A stretch of 64,000 bases of DNA from Arthrobacter_H rhombi (lineage in GTDB: Bacteria; Actinomycetota; Actinomycetes; Actinomycetales; Micrococcaceae): positions 124,001 to 188,000 of the forward strand of contig NZ_BAAAIV010000011.1 of NCBI RefSeq assembly GCF_039526245.1, written 5' to 3'. Each line of letters opens with the position of its first letter. Position 1 is the stretch's first letter. Positions 51,908-60,455 of the stretch are shown here, one piece after another. A model generated the notes under the pieces. It worked only from the letters and a program-made list of their open reading frames with translations, searched no databases and was not told the DNA's origin. The position numbers and the translations under genes were made by a program.

Positions 51908-53077
51908 TCAGTCGAAGCCGCGGACCATCGTGAACCGATGGGCCACCGCATCCACCAGTGCGGGATGCGCCGCCACCGAGGAAATGCCCCGGCTGCGCAC
52001 CGCATCCGCCGTGCGCGGCAACGGGCGACCGAGCAACATGTTCAGATGGGCCTGGCGCCCCGCGCGGGATGCCGAGCGTAAACGGGCCGATGAAAAGTCA
52101 GCGAGCCCGCCGCCGAAGGTGTTGCCGCCGCCATCACCGAGCGCGCGGCAGAGCAAGGGTGCCAGGGCTGCCGCGTCCATCAGCCCCAACGCCATGCCCT
52201 GGCCGCCGATGGGGCTGACCTCATGTGCCGCATCGCCGATCAGGACCACCCGGCCGGTGGCCATGCGTCGCACGCTGCGTCGGGAGCAGCGGAAGATGTT
52301 GGGCGGGCTGGCCGCCTCGGGGTCGGCCAGATGCCCGGTGCGCCGCAGGACGAGTCCTGGCAGGTCGGCCCGTTCGTCCGGGCGGCGCCAGGCGACCCAA
52401 CGGCGCAGACCGTCGGGCAGGGGGAAGGACTCGACGATTCCCTCCCGGTGCAGGAGCAACGCGGCAGCTGCGCCGAATCCGGTGCTGTCGGGGTAGTCGC
52501 CCATGACATATTCGTCGCGGTAGCGGGTGCCCTCGAAGGCGGCTCCGAGCAGGGTGCGCACCGTGGAGTTCACCCCATCGGCGCCGATGAGGAACCGCGC
52601 CTGCAGGGTGTGCCGTTCGCCGGGGGTTTCGGGTCCGTGCGGGGGAGGGCCGGTGGTGAAGACAACGCGGACGCTCGAGTCGTCCTGCCTGAACGTCTCC
52701 AGGCGGGCGCCGCGCAGAAGTGCGTCGGCATCCAGCGCCTGGACCCGCTCCTCCAGCATCCGCACCGTCAGTGCCTGGGGAAGGGACAGGACGTAGCGGT
52801 GCCGGCCGGGCAGTGTCCCGAAGTCCAGGGAGGCGATCATCTTCCCGTCGGCCAGGCCCAGGCCGCGTCGGATGCGGACTCCTGCCGCGACGGCTGCTTC
52901 GCCCACGCCGGCTGCGTCGAGCACGTCGAGCGCCGGTGGGTGCAGCCCGATGGCCCGCGAATGGGTGCCGGGGCAGTGGCGGGCCTCCAGCACGCGGACG
53001 TCCAGGCCGGACTCGAGCAGCAGGGAGGCCAACGCCAGGCCGCAGGGGCCGCCTCCGGCGATGAGGACATCGATCAT
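51908..53077 (-). CDS. FAD-dependent aromatic monooxygenase
   Basis: A 389-residue group A flavoprotein hydroxylase. G-G-G-P-C-G-L-A-L-A is the ADP-binding motif at 8-17, I-G-A-D-G-V-N-S-T-V is the DG motif and L-I-G-D-A-A-H-E-V-S-P-I-G-G-Q-G is the GD motif. It overlaps the methyltransferase gene by ATGA. In the operon it should hydroxylate the aromatic product of the type III PKS, for example a resorcinol to a hydroquinone. It is not in the kynurenine operon, so I do not call it kynurenine monooxygenase. Confidence 0.87.
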   Translation of the reverse strand: MIDVLIAGGGPCGLALASLLLESGLDVRVLEARHCPGTHSRAIGLHPPALDVLDAAGVGEAAVAAGVRIRRGLGLADGKMIASLDFGTLPGRHRYVLSLPQALTVRMLEERVQALDADALLRGARLETFRQDDSSVRVVFTTGPPPHGPETPGERHTLQARFLIGADGVNSTVRTLLGAAFEGTRYRDEYVMGDYPDSTGFGAAAALLLHREGIVESFPLPDGLRRWVAWRRPDERADLPGLVLRRTGHLADPEAASPPNIFRCSRRSVRRMATGRVVLIGDAAHEVSPIGGQGMALGLMDAAALAPLLCRALGDGGGNTFGGGLADFSSARLRSASRAGRQAHLNMLLGRPLPRTADAVRSRGISSVAAHPALVDAVAHRFTMVRGFD

Positions 53078-53772
53078 GGCCGCGGCTCGGGACGGTAGAG
53101 CAGCAGGTTCCTGTAGGGGCGGCGCCCCAGCACCTGCCACGGGGGTGGCACCACGGCCCGGAGCTCTTCCGGGAGGTAGCTGCGGCGGATGGACGTCAGT
53201 CCGTCCCGGCGGATGAAAGACGTCCGCGCCAGAGGCAACGTCGCCGCACCAAAGAGCAGCAGCGCCGTCCGGGAGCGCCGGATGTCCCCGTGCACCGCGA
53301 CGCCGCGGGCCAAGGCCACGGAATCAGCGAGGAGGCCCTCCAGTTCCGCCTCCCCGAGGTGGTGCAGCACATGGTTGGAGAGCACGACGTCGAAGCTCTC
53401 GCCCGCGGCAACCAGGTCGGAACTGGTGGCCCGGCGGAACTCGAGAGCGGGAGCGCCGCGGGAACGGTGGGCCGCCGTCGCATAGCGGTGGGCCCTCTTG
53501 TCCGGGTCGATGCCGGTGACGCGGACGTCGAAGCCGTCACGTCGTGCCCGCCGGGCCAGGGCGGCGGTGATGTCGCCTCCGCCGCAGCCGATATCCAGGA
53601 TGCTTCCCTGTCCCCGGGTCGGCAGTGCGGGACGGATCAGCTCCCGGTAGAGCCCGCCCCACCCGGAGACGATCGCGTTGACCAGCGGGAACTGGGCGTA
53701 GGTCCGGTGGAGCAGGACCGGGTCGGCATCCTCACGGTCCATCTCCTCCAGGGCTGTCTCGGCGCGGAGCAT
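53074..53772 (-). CDS. class I SAM-dependent methyltransferase
   Basis: A 232-residue protein. I-L-D-I-G-C-G-G-G-D-I-T (motif I) is near residue 58, followed by V-T-G-I-D-P-D and S-N-H-V-L-H-H-L. It starts 8 bp after the PKS stop and overlaps the monooxygenase. Expected to O- or C-methylate the polyketide. It is not the membrane isoprenylcysteine-type methyltransferase found in the Streptomyces srs and Bacillus bps clusters. Confidence 0.87.
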   Translation of the reverse strand: MLRAETALEEMDREDADPVLLHRTYAQFPLVNAIVSGWGGLYRELIRPALPTRGQGSILDIGCGGGDITAALARRARRDGFDVRVTGIDPDKRAHRYATAAHRSRGAPALEFRRATSSDLVAAGESFDVVLSNHVLHHLGEAELEGLLADSVALARGVAVHGDIRRSRTALLLFGAATLPLARTSFIRRDGLTSIRRSYLPEELRAVVPPPWQVLGRRPYRNLLLYRPEPRP

Positions 53773-53780
53773 CGGCCCGC

Positions 53781-54929
53781 CTAGCGGCCGGTTGTGGGGA
53801 CCAGCGTCATCAGCGCGGTTTCCACGGTCAGCCCGGGGCCGAAGGCCATGGAGCACACGCGCTCGCCGGTGGCCCTCTCCCGCGTGGCCGAGGTCTCGAG
53901 GATGTCCCGGAGCACGAACAGGACGGTGGCGCTGGACATGTTTCCGTAGTCGTGCAGGACCCTGCGCGCCGGGACCAGTTGTTCCTCGCCCAGCCCCAGT
54001 CGTTTTTCGACCCGGTCCAGGATGGCGCGGCCTCCCGGATGGATGCCCCAGTGCTCGATGTCCGCATAGGTGGCCGGGATCGTGGGGTCATGGGCCAGCA
54101 GGGGTTCCAGGGCGCCGACGATGTGGTCGTCGATGATGTGCGGGACATAGCTGCCCAGCACCATCTCGAACCCCTCGTCGCCAATGTTCCAGGCCATGGC
54201 GTCCTCGCCCACCGGAGTCAGCACGGTTTCGAAGTAGTCCAGCTGCAGGCCGGGTCCGGCCTCCGGCCCGGCAGGACGCGCGGTGACCAGGGCAGCGGCG
54301 GCCCCGTCGGCGAACAGGGCAGAACCCATGATGGTGTCCGGGTCGTTGGAACTGCGCACGTGCAGGGAGCACAGTTCCGCGCACACCACCAGGACGACGG
54401 CGTCCGGCTCGGCTTCGCAGAAGCTCTTGGCCGCGCGCAGGGCCGGGAATGCCGCGTAGCAGCCCATGAAACCGAAGTGTGAGCGTTTGGTGGAGGGATC
54501 CAGGCCCAGGGCACGGACGATCTGGTAGTCGGGGCCCGGGTTGTAGAAGCCGGTGCAGGACACCGTGATGACATGGGTGACATCGGCCGCGGCGAGATCT
54601 GGTGCTGCGGCCAGGGCCTTGCGCGCTGATTCGATGAACAACGGGGCCACCTCGCGGGCGAATACCTCATTACGCACCTTGGTGCTGGGGCTCAACAGCA
54701 GGCGTGCAGCGGCGTCGAAGAACACCGGGTGCTCCACGCGTTCGTCCAGGGTCATCTCCGGCACTGCGGTGTGCCGGGTGGAGATGGCGGCCGAGTCGAA
54801 GGAGGTGGCGATGAGCCGCTGGCCCAGACGGGTCAGTCCCGGCTGGGCGGCGAAGACATCACGGGCCTGGTCCTGATGCAGGATGGTGGGGGGAACTGCT
54901 GTCTGGATGGATCTGATCATGACCGGCAT
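53781..54929 (-). CDS. type III polyketide synthase
   Basis: A 382-residue chalcone-synthase-fold enzyme. The triad reads Cys157 in F-M-G-C-Y-A-A-F, His297 in W-G-I-H-P-G-G and Asn330 in Y-G-N-M-S-S-A-T. S-C-T-G-F-Y-N-P-G near 125 is the usual conserved stretch. Uses acyl-CoA starters and malonyl-CoA to make resorcinols, pyrones or naphthalenes. First gene of a three-gene operon with methyltransferase and hydroxylase, resembling alkylresorcinol/alkylquinone phenolic-lipid clusters; the product here is inferred, not shown. Confidence 0.92.
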   Translation of the reverse strand: MPVMIRSIQTAVPPTILHQDQARDVFAAQPGLTRLGQRLIATSFDSAAISTRHTAVPEMTLDERVEHPVFFDAAARLLLSPSTKVRNEVFAREVAPLFIESARKALAAAPDLAAADVTHVITVSCTGFYNPGPDYQIVRALGLDPSTKRSHFGFMGCYAAFPALRAAKSFCEAEPDAVVLVVCAELCSLHVRSSNDPDTIMGSALFADGAAAALVTARPAGPEAGPGLQLDYFETVLTPVGEDAMAWNIGDEGFEMVLGSYVPHIIDDHIVGALEPLLAHDPTIPATYADIEHWGIHPGGRAILDRVEKRLGLGEEQLVPARRVLHDYGNMSSATVLFVLRDILETSATRERATGERVCSMAFGPGLTVETALMTLVPTTGR

Positions 54930-54990
54930 GTCGCGAGCGTATCCCCGGGCCGCCGGGCCGTAAAGGAAAGTCGTCGGCCACCCGGGCCGG

Positions 54991-55200
54991 CTACTGTTGC
55001 CGCTCGTTGCGGTAGACGTGGACCAGGGCATTGGCATGCCCGTGGCCGAAGCCGTGTTCGGTCTTGAGCCAGTTGACCTGTTCCAGGTGCTTCTTGTCCC
55101 GTACGGCATCCAACGCGGTCATCCAGTGCTCGATCGGGTGGCCGTAGGTGGACTCGATGGAGGGAAAGTACGACTTCGGCCCTTTCACGGATTCGCTCAT
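54991..55200 (-). CDS. DUF4287-like small protein
   Basis: A 69-residue soluble protein, K-S-Y-F-P-S-I-E near residue 8, with H-P-I-E-H-W and H-G-F-G-H-G-H-A-N-A-L-V near the C terminus, as in DUF4287. Role unknown. It lies 61 bp upstream of the PKS start on the same strand and might be co-transcribed. Start ATG 55200. Confidence 0.8.
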   Translation of the reverse strand: MSESVKGPKSYFPSIESTYGHPIEHWMTALDAVRDKKHLEQVNWLKTEHGFGHGHANALVHVYRNERQQ

Positions 55201-55357
55201 GCCACCATCACAGCACCACCGTGCGGACGGGGCAATGGTCCGATGTGCCCCCATCATGAAACATCGATTCCGCCCTGCGACATTTCGTGCTTATGGTGGG
55301 TGTGGAAAGCCCAACCTCCTGCGGCCCCGGCCGCTCCAACGAACCCAGGGAGTATCC

Positions 55358-56458
55358 ATGCAGCAGTTCGTCCCCACCCGCCATCTCTTCGGACCCGGCC
55401 CCTGCAACCCGTACCCGGAGGCGACAGCAGCGCTGGGTCTGCCGCTGCTGGGCCACCTGGACCCCGAGTTCATTGCCCGGATGGACCGCACCTGCGACGG
55501 CCTGCGGACCCTGTGGGGCACGGAGAATGCCCGGACGCTTCCGCTGAGCGCCACCGGTTCGGCCGGCATGGAGGCGGCCTTCGTCAACACCATCAACCCC
55601 GGCGACGTCGCGGTCATCGCCGTCAACGGCCTCTTTGGCGAGCGCATGTGCGAGGTCGCCTCCCGCGTCGGCGCCGAGGTCGTCCGGGTGGACCACGAGT
55701 ACGGCACCCCCGTGGACGCCGAGCGCGTCGCAGCGGCCCACCCGAACCCGAAGGTCATCGCCGCGGTCCACGCGGAAACCAGCACCGGCGTCCTCTCCGA
55801 CATGGCGGCCCTGGGTGCCATCAAGGGCGACGCCCTGCTGATCGCCGACGCCGTCACCTCCATCGGCGGCATGCCGGTCCTGGCCGACGAGTGGGGGATC
55901 GACGTCGGCTACGCGGGAACGCAGAAGTGCATCGGCGTGGCCCCCGGTCTGGCACCGTTCACGATTTCCGACCGCGCGTTCGACCGGCGCGTGCAGAAAC
56001 CGCAGTCCTGGTACCTGGACCTCGGGCTCCTCGGCGGATACACCACCGGCGGTTCGGGCGGCCAGCGCACCTACCACCACACGGCTCCCGTGGGCATGGT
56101 CGCCTCCCTCGAGGCGGGCATCGACAGGATCCTCGTCGAGGGACTCGACGCCGTCACCGAACGCCACCGCGCCGCCGGCACCGCCTTGCAGGAGGGGCTG
56201 CAGGAGATGGGCCTGGAGCTCTTCGCCGCCGACGGCTACCGGCTGCCCCAGCTGACCACCGTCAAGGTCCCCGAAGGCGTCGACTCCGCTGCGGTGCGCA
56301 AGTACCTGCTGGAGCGCTACACCATCGAGATCGGCGGCGGCGTCGGCCAGTACGCGTCCACGGTCTGGCGGATCGGGCTCATGGGCCCGAACGCGAACCA
56401 GGACTCCGTCGCGCTGATCCTGGCGGCGCTGAAGGACGCCATCGCCGTCAACAGCTGA
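55358..56458 (+). CDS. class V aminotransferase (alanine--glyoxylate / serine-type)
   Basis: A 366-residue PLP enzyme. H-L-F-G-P-G-P-C-N-P at the N terminus and A-T-G-S-A-G-M-E-A-A-F near 70 are typical. D-A-V-T-S-I-G-G-M is the PLP Asp region and G-Y-A-G-T-Q-K-C-I-G carries the Schiff-base Lys near residue 190. R-I-G-L-M-G supplies the carboxylate Arg. Likely alanine:glyoxylate or serine:glyoxylate transamination. ATG 55358 is preceded by AGGGAG. Monocistronic. Confidence 0.9.
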   Translation: MQQFVPTRHLFGPGPCNPYPEATAALGLPLLGHLDPEFIARMDRTCDGLRTLWGTENARTLPLSATGSAGMEAAFVNTINPGDVAVIAVNGLFGERMCEVASRVGAEVVRVDHEYGTPVDAERVAAAHPNPKVIAAVHAETSTGVLSDMAALGAIKGDALLIADAVTSIGGMPVLADEWGIDVGYAGTQKCIGVAPGLAPFTISDRAFDRRVQKPQSWYLDLGLLGGYTTGGSGGQRTYHHTAPVGMVASLEAGIDRILVEGLDAVTERHRAAGTALQEGLQEMGLELFAADGYRLPQLTTVKVPEGVDSAAVRKYLLERYTIEIGGGVGQYASTVWRIGLMGPNANQDSVALILAALKDAIAVNS

Positions 56459-56505
56459 GCACGACGGCGCTGGCCGGGCGCCTGGGTCTACCCCCGGGTG
56501 CCGGG

Positions 56506-56721
56506 CTACTTCTTGAGCCGGGTCAGCGCCGATCCCTGGTGCATGGCGATGTGGTCCGTCTTGTCGCTGCGGATCTCGTACTGCGGTTCGTCCGGGCTGC
56601 ACCGGCGCATGTGGCCCTTGTACTCGACGTCCTGCGTATGCTTTTTGACGATGGTCCCGGAGACGCGGCCGGCCTCGGAGTCCCACGACACGTGGTCGCC
56701 GGTGGAGAAGTCAGCTGACAT
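56506..56721 (-). CDS. DUF2945 (TUDOR-like) small protein
   Basis: A 71-residue protein. G-D-H-V-S-W-D-S-E-A-G-R-V-S-G-T-I and Y-E-I-R-S-D-K-T-D-H-I-A-M-H-Q-G-S-A-L are the conserved halves of DUF2945, a small beta-barrel. A GAGG ribosome-binding site precedes 56721. Function unknown. Confidence 0.88.
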   Translation of the reverse strand: MSADFSTGDHVSWDSEAGRVSGTIVKKHTQDVEYKGHMRRCSPDEPQYEIRSDKTDHIAMHQGSALTRLKK

Positions 56722-57044
56722 TTTTGCCTCCTCGGTTCGGGCGGGTGGTGGACCACGCCGATGTGCCCGATGCTACTCAGAGGGGCACGAAGGCGCAGCC
56801 GAACGGGCCCGCTTGGCCTGGCCGACCAGCCGGGGACGCGGAGACATTTGCCGGTGAGCTCAAAGTGTTCGAACCGTCCGTCGTGGTCGGCAACTGTCTG
56901 CGTGCCGGAGATCTACTGGAACCCGAAACGCGCACAGCCGCCTGGCCTCGCGCTGGCCGCAGATCCGCCCTGCTCCGCCGGACGGTTTCGTCCTCAGAGA
57001 GAAGACAAACATACTCTGACGTTGCTATATCGAAGCTAATGCAA
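56722..57044. other. noncoding region upstream of hipBA
   Basis: No credible gene in about 320 bp. AT content rises sharply from about 57000, toward the hipB promoter. The region marks the left border of the hipBA module. Confidence 0.5.
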
Positions 57045-57056
57045 TGTACATGTACA
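57045..57056. promoter_or_regulatory. 12-bp perfect palindrome upstream of hipB
   Basis: TGTACATGTACA. TTGCTA at 57022-57027 lies 17 bp upstream of its first half, so the palindrome overlaps a possible -10 (TGTACA, or TACACT at 57053-57058). A plausible HipB operator, though unlike the E. coli TATCC-N8-GGATA type. Confidence 0.6.
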
Positions 57057-57079
57057 CTTGGCGTAGAGGAGCGGTGTAT

Positions 57080-57361
57080 ATGGAAGAACTGGAGCAATTG
57101 GGGGCGCACGTGCGCCAGTGGCGCATCCTGCTTGGCCTGAGCCAAGAGTTGGCGGCAGAACGGGCCGACATCTCCCTGCCCACATGGCGGCGTATCGAAC
57201 GCGGTGAACCGGGCGTGAAGATGGCGTCCTTCATGTCGGCGGCATCAGTGCTTGGACTCGCCCCACGGCTGGTCGGTGCCACGGACCCGCTTGAAACCGA
57301 CCTGGGCAAGCTCCGCGCGCCACTCTTGGGCCGTCAACGAGCCCGCAGGAGGGACGTGTGA
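57080..57361 (+). CDS. hipB: HipB-like XRE antitoxin/repressor
   Basis: A 93-residue protein from ATG 57080, with GAGGAG 8 nt upstream. The HTH at 10-60 has W-R-I-L-L-G-L-S-Q-E-L-A-A-E-R-A and T-W-R-R-I-E-R-G-E-P-G. The C terminus is basic. It ends in a GTGA overlap with hipA. Should bind HipA and the upstream palindrome. Confidence 0.85.
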   Translation: MEELEQLGAHVRQWRILLGLSQELAAERADISLPTWRRIERGEPGVKMASFMSAASVLGLAPRLVGATDPLETDLGKLRAPLLGRQRARRRDV

Positions 57362-58677
57362 GCCTTGAGATATGGATGGGGGAGCAACAGGCCGGCACCT
57401 GCACCATCGACATACGGCCCGGCTTCCAGCAGTCCTCCATGACTTTCACCTACCTGGATGACTGGCTCGCGGACCCCCGAGCGTTCGCCATCTCCCCGGA
57501 CTTGCCCCTGCAGCGCGGCCCGCACACGCCCGCATCTCATCGGACGACCTTCAGGGCGTTCGACGACGCGGCACCGGACCAATGGGGTCGCGCCCTCGTG
57601 GACGCCGAACTCCGGAGGCAGGCCAAAGCCAACGGCCGCCGGTTCAACGCGCCCACCGAGATCGACCGGCTCCTGGAGGTGGACGACCAGACCCGCCAGG
57701 GCGCACTGCGCTTCCGGCAGGACGGCACCTTCCTCGCTGCCGCATCTCCGAGCGCCGGGGTTCAGGAACTCCCGATGCTCGCCGAGGCCGCACAACGGTT
57801 CATCGACACCGGGGTAGTCGACGAAGCGGTCCGCCGGCTCGTGGGTGTTGGCTCCTCGCCCGGGGGCGCGCAACCCAAAGCCTGGGTCCGCGAGGACGAC
57901 GGTTCCCTCCACCTGGCCAAATTCCCGCGAACTAGCGATACGAGGGACGTTTCGGCATGGGAGCTGACCGCGATCAGACTCCAGCGCAAGGCCGGCATCC
58001 GGGTTCAACCGTCTCGGATCATCCCAGTGGGTCCTGGCAGCTCGATTTTCGTGACCAGACGATTCGACCGTGAAGCCGATCACCGCATCCCGTACATGAG
58101 CTTCAGGAGCGCCTTCGCCCTTGAACCGCTCGAACACCCGGACTACGCAACCCTCGCCACACGTGTCGCAGCCATTTCCGCCAGCCCGTCCGAGGATGCT
58201 GCCGAGTTGTTCTCCAGGGCCGCATTCGGGGCAATGACCAACAACATCGACGACCACATGCGCAACCATGGCCTCTTGCATAGCGGCAACGGGTGGAGGC
58301 TTGCACCATCGTTCGATGTGAACCCCGAACGTTTCGGCCACTCGGACACGCCCCTGACACCGGAGGACGACCCCGCGCAGAAGGACATCAGGCTGCTGGT
58401 CGAGCAGTGTGGCACGTTCCGGCTCACCGCACCGGAGGCCATTGAACGTATCCGTCAGGTAGCCCAAGCCATCGCGGGATGGCGCGTCGAGGCCGTCGGG
58501 GCAGGGGTGGAACCCGGTGCCTTGGATGCCATGGCAACGGCTTTCGAAGGTGAGAGCATGCGCCACGCCCAGACGATGGTCGACGGCTCCTGGAAGCCGG
58601 GTGCGGCGACGACCTGGGTGGGGCCGCATCGGCGGAGTGGGCGTCGGATCGAAGGGCACTACCGGCGGCACGGCTGA
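57358..58677 (+). CDS. hipA: HipA-like Ser/Thr kinase toxin
   Basis: A 439-residue protein from GTG 57358 with AGGAGG upstream. V-G-V-G-S-S-P-G-G-A-Q-P-K holds the P-loop, a candidate autophosphorylation Ser and the ATP Lys. N-N-I-D-D-H is at 295-300 (catalytic loop; H-x-R-N-H-G follows), and A-P-S-F-D-V-N-P is the Mg-binding Asp segment. All key motifs are intact, so an active kinase is expected; the E. coli homologue phosphorylates GltX and causes growth arrest. Confidence 0.9.
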   Translation: MSLEIWMGEQQAGTCTIDIRPGFQQSSMTFTYLDDWLADPRAFAISPDLPLQRGPHTPASHRTTFRAFDDAAPDQWGRALVDAELRRQAKANGRRFNAPTEIDRLLEVDDQTRQGALRFRQDGTFLAAASPSAGVQELPMLAEAAQRFIDTGVVDEAVRRLVGVGSSPGGAQPKAWVREDDGSLHLAKFPRTSDTRDVSAWELTAIRLQRKAGIRVQPSRIIPVGPGSSIFVTRRFDREADHRIPYMSFRSAFALEPLEHPDYATLATRVAAISASPSEDAAELFSRAAFGAMTNNIDDHMRNHGLLHSGNGWRLAPSFDVNPERFGHSDTPLTPEDDPAQKDIRLLVEQCGTFRLTAPEAIERIRQVAQAIAGWRVEAVGAGVEPGALDAMATAFEGESMRHAQTMVDGSWKPGAATTWVGPHRRSGRRIEGHYRRHG

Positions 58678-58840
58678 CCGGCGGCGTCGCCGTCGGCGAG
58701 CTCGGTCGTCTTGGTGTGGCCGGATAAGTTCGCCCTCGGGCCTGTGGCCGCTCCGTCACCACCGACGGGCATGGGGGCGGCACGCGGTCCAGCTCTTCAT
58801 CGGACACACGGCACGGCACCATCGGATGATGCCCACCCGG

Positions 58841-59221
58841 TCATCCGGCCAGGCGGCCGAGCCAGTACCCCAGCCCTGCGGCCGCGACACACAGCACTGC
58901 CATGCCGGGCCCGTTGGCGAGCGAGGCCAGGTACCGGCGTTTCTGAAGCAGGCGCACCGACTCGAAGCTGGCCGTGCTGAACGTCGTGTAACCACCGAGG
59001 AATCCGGTTCCTGCGACGAGGTACACCGGCGCGCCCGTTGCGGACGCCAGCACCAGCCCGGCCAGCAGGCCCAACACCAGGGAACCCGAGACGTTGATCA
59101 ACCAGGTCCCCACCGGGAACGCGACGCGGGTATGGGCCTTCACGAGGCCGTCCACCATGAAGCGCAGCGCGGCTCCGAAACCGCCGGCGACGGACAAGGC
59201 AACGAACAGCAGCGGGCTCAT
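58841..59221 (-). CDS. crcB: fluoride channel CrcB/Fluc, subunit 1
   Basis: A 126-residue protein with four membrane helices. G-G-F-G-A-A-L-R-F near the N terminus, G-T-W-L-I-N-V-S-G-S and G-T-G-F-L-G-G-Y-T-T-F-S-T are the CrcB motifs. It overlaps the second crcB by 4 bp. Paired crcB genes commonly form antiparallel heterodimeric F- channels. Confidence 0.93.
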   Translation of the reverse strand: MSPLLFVALSVAGGFGAALRFMVDGLVKAHTRVAFPVGTWLINVSGSLVLGLLAGLVLASATGAPVYLVAGTGFLGGYTTFSTASFESVRLLQKRRYLASLANGPGMAVLCVAAAGLGYWLGRLAG

Positions 59222-59709
59222 GCCGTCCCCTCCGTGCGGGGTCGCCGCCGGCTCGCCACCGCGATGCCCGCCCAGGAGGCCAGCGCGCCGACCAGGACGG
59301 TCGCCAGCACCAGGATCACGGCGGCGCCGGGGTCGGTCAAGCCGCCGCCTGGAGCGCCCCAGAGCTCGACGACGTCGACGGCGAAGGTGCTGTAGGTGGT
59401 GAAGCCGCCCAGGAACCCCGTGCCCAGCATCAGGCGCAGCGTGCGCCGGGCACCGTCGTCGTGCCCGGCCCGCAGCAGTGCCTCCAGCAGGAATCCGAGC
59501 AGGAACGCCCCGACGATGTTGACCGCCAGGATGGTGGTGGGGAAACCGTTGATGCCGGGAAGGGCGAGCGTGAGGCCTTCGCGCGCCGCGGTGCCGAAGA
59601 TCCCGCCGAGCAGGACCAGCCCCACGTGCGGTGGGCTCAGGTGCGGCCGGCGCGGGGTCTGGCGCGGTGGAATCGCCGGCGTGCCGGGATGCGGGTCGGT
59701 GTCGCTCAT
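59218..59709 (-). CDS. crcB: fluoride channel CrcB/Fluc, subunit 2
   Basis: A 163-residue CrcB with an extra N-terminal stretch of about 28 residues rich in Pro and Arg. G-G-I-F-G-T-A-A-R-E, A-V-N-I-V-G-A-F and G-T-G-F-L-G-G-F-T-T-Y-S-T-F are present. It overlaps tag upstream and crcB1 downstream, each by ATGA. Partner of the 58841-59221 product. Confidence 0.93.
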   Translation of the reverse strand: MSDTDPHPGTPAIPPRQTPRRPHLSPPHVGLVLLGGIFGTAAREGLTLALPGINGFPTTILAVNIVGAFLLGFLLEALLRAGHDDGARRTLRLMLGTGFLGGFTTYSTFAVDVVELWGAPGGGLTDPGAAVILVLATVLVGALASWAGIAVASRRRPRTEGTA

Positions 59710-60323
59710 GTCCAGACGCCCGAGGTGCCGCGCCGGTGGCTGTCCACCAGGTGGGTGTCGACGATGCCGACGGCCTCCATGAGCGCGAACATGGTGGTGG
59801 GGCCGACGAAGGAGAACCCCTTCTTGCGCAGCGCCTTGGACAGGGCGGTGGATTCGGGCGAGGTGGTGGGGACCTCGGCCATGGTGGCCGGGGCCGGGGT
59901 GGTGTCCGGCTGGAAGGACCAGATGAATTGGGGCAGGCCTCCCTCGGCGCGCAGGTCGATGGTGGCTTGGGCGTTGTTGATGGTGGCGCGGATCTTCGCC
60001 CGGTTGCGGATGATCCCGGCGTCGGCCAGCAGGCGTTCGACGTCGTCCTCGCCGAAGGCGGCGACGGTTTCGGGGTGGAAACCGGCGAACGCCGCCCTGA
60101 AGTTCCCGCGCTTGCGCAGGATGGTCGCCCAGGACAGGCCGGACTGGAAGGCCTCGAGGCTGAGCCGTTCGAACAGGCCCTGCTCGTCGCGCACGGGCAT
60201 GCCCCACTCGGTGTCGTAGTACTCGCGCATCAGCCCGTCGGCGGCCCACGTCGGACGCAGCAACCCGTCCTCGCCGCGGACGACGCCCATCGGTGGTGTT
60301 GCTTGGTCCGTTGCGGTAGCCAT
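59706..60323 (-). CDS. tag: DNA-3-methyladenine glycosylase I, zinc-snap variant
   Basis: A 205-residue Tag-family protein. Y-D-T-E-W-G-M-P-V near 36, L-S-L-E-A-F-Q-S-G-L-S-W near 55 (catalytic Glu region), and F-S-F-V-G-P-T-T-M-F-A-L near 172 identify it. Three of the four zinc-snap ligands of E. coli Tag appear replaced: no Cys near the N terminus (L-L-R-P-T-W), Tyr instead of His in Y-Y-D-T-E-W, and Ser instead of Cys in H-L-V-D-S-H. It is first in an operon with two crcB genes. Confidence 0.9.
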   Translation of the reverse strand: MATATDQATPPMGVVRGEDGLLRPTWAADGLMREYYDTEWGMPVRDEQGLFERLSLEAFQSGLSWATILRKRGNFRAAFAGFHPETVAAFGEDDVERLLADAGIIRNRAKIRATINNAQATIDLRAEGGLPQFIWSFQPDTTPAPATMAEVPTTSPESTALSKALRKKGFSFVGPTTMFALMEAVGIVDTHLVDSHRRGTSGVWT

Positions 60324-60455
60324 GTGCGCTGCCTTCCCTCGCTGATGTCCTGCCCTCAGGGTATCGTTTCGGTGCCTGCCGCCGCCCCGGTCCCGGACCC
60401 GGGATGCACCGTTTCGTGCCGCGCTGTACGGGGCGATTCCGATATGCTGCGGCCA

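Noticed and set aside
51908..53077. Kynurenine 3-monooxygenase, given the nearby kynA and kynU
   Set aside because: The gene is coupled to the type III PKS and methyltransferase, on the other side of the DUF488 gene, and lacks the C-terminal membrane part of true KMO.
60324..60455. fluoride (crcB-motif) riboswitch before tag-crcB-crcB
   Set aside because: CTGATGTCCTGCC occurs but on the opposite strand to the operon, and the rest of the fluoride aptamer is missing.
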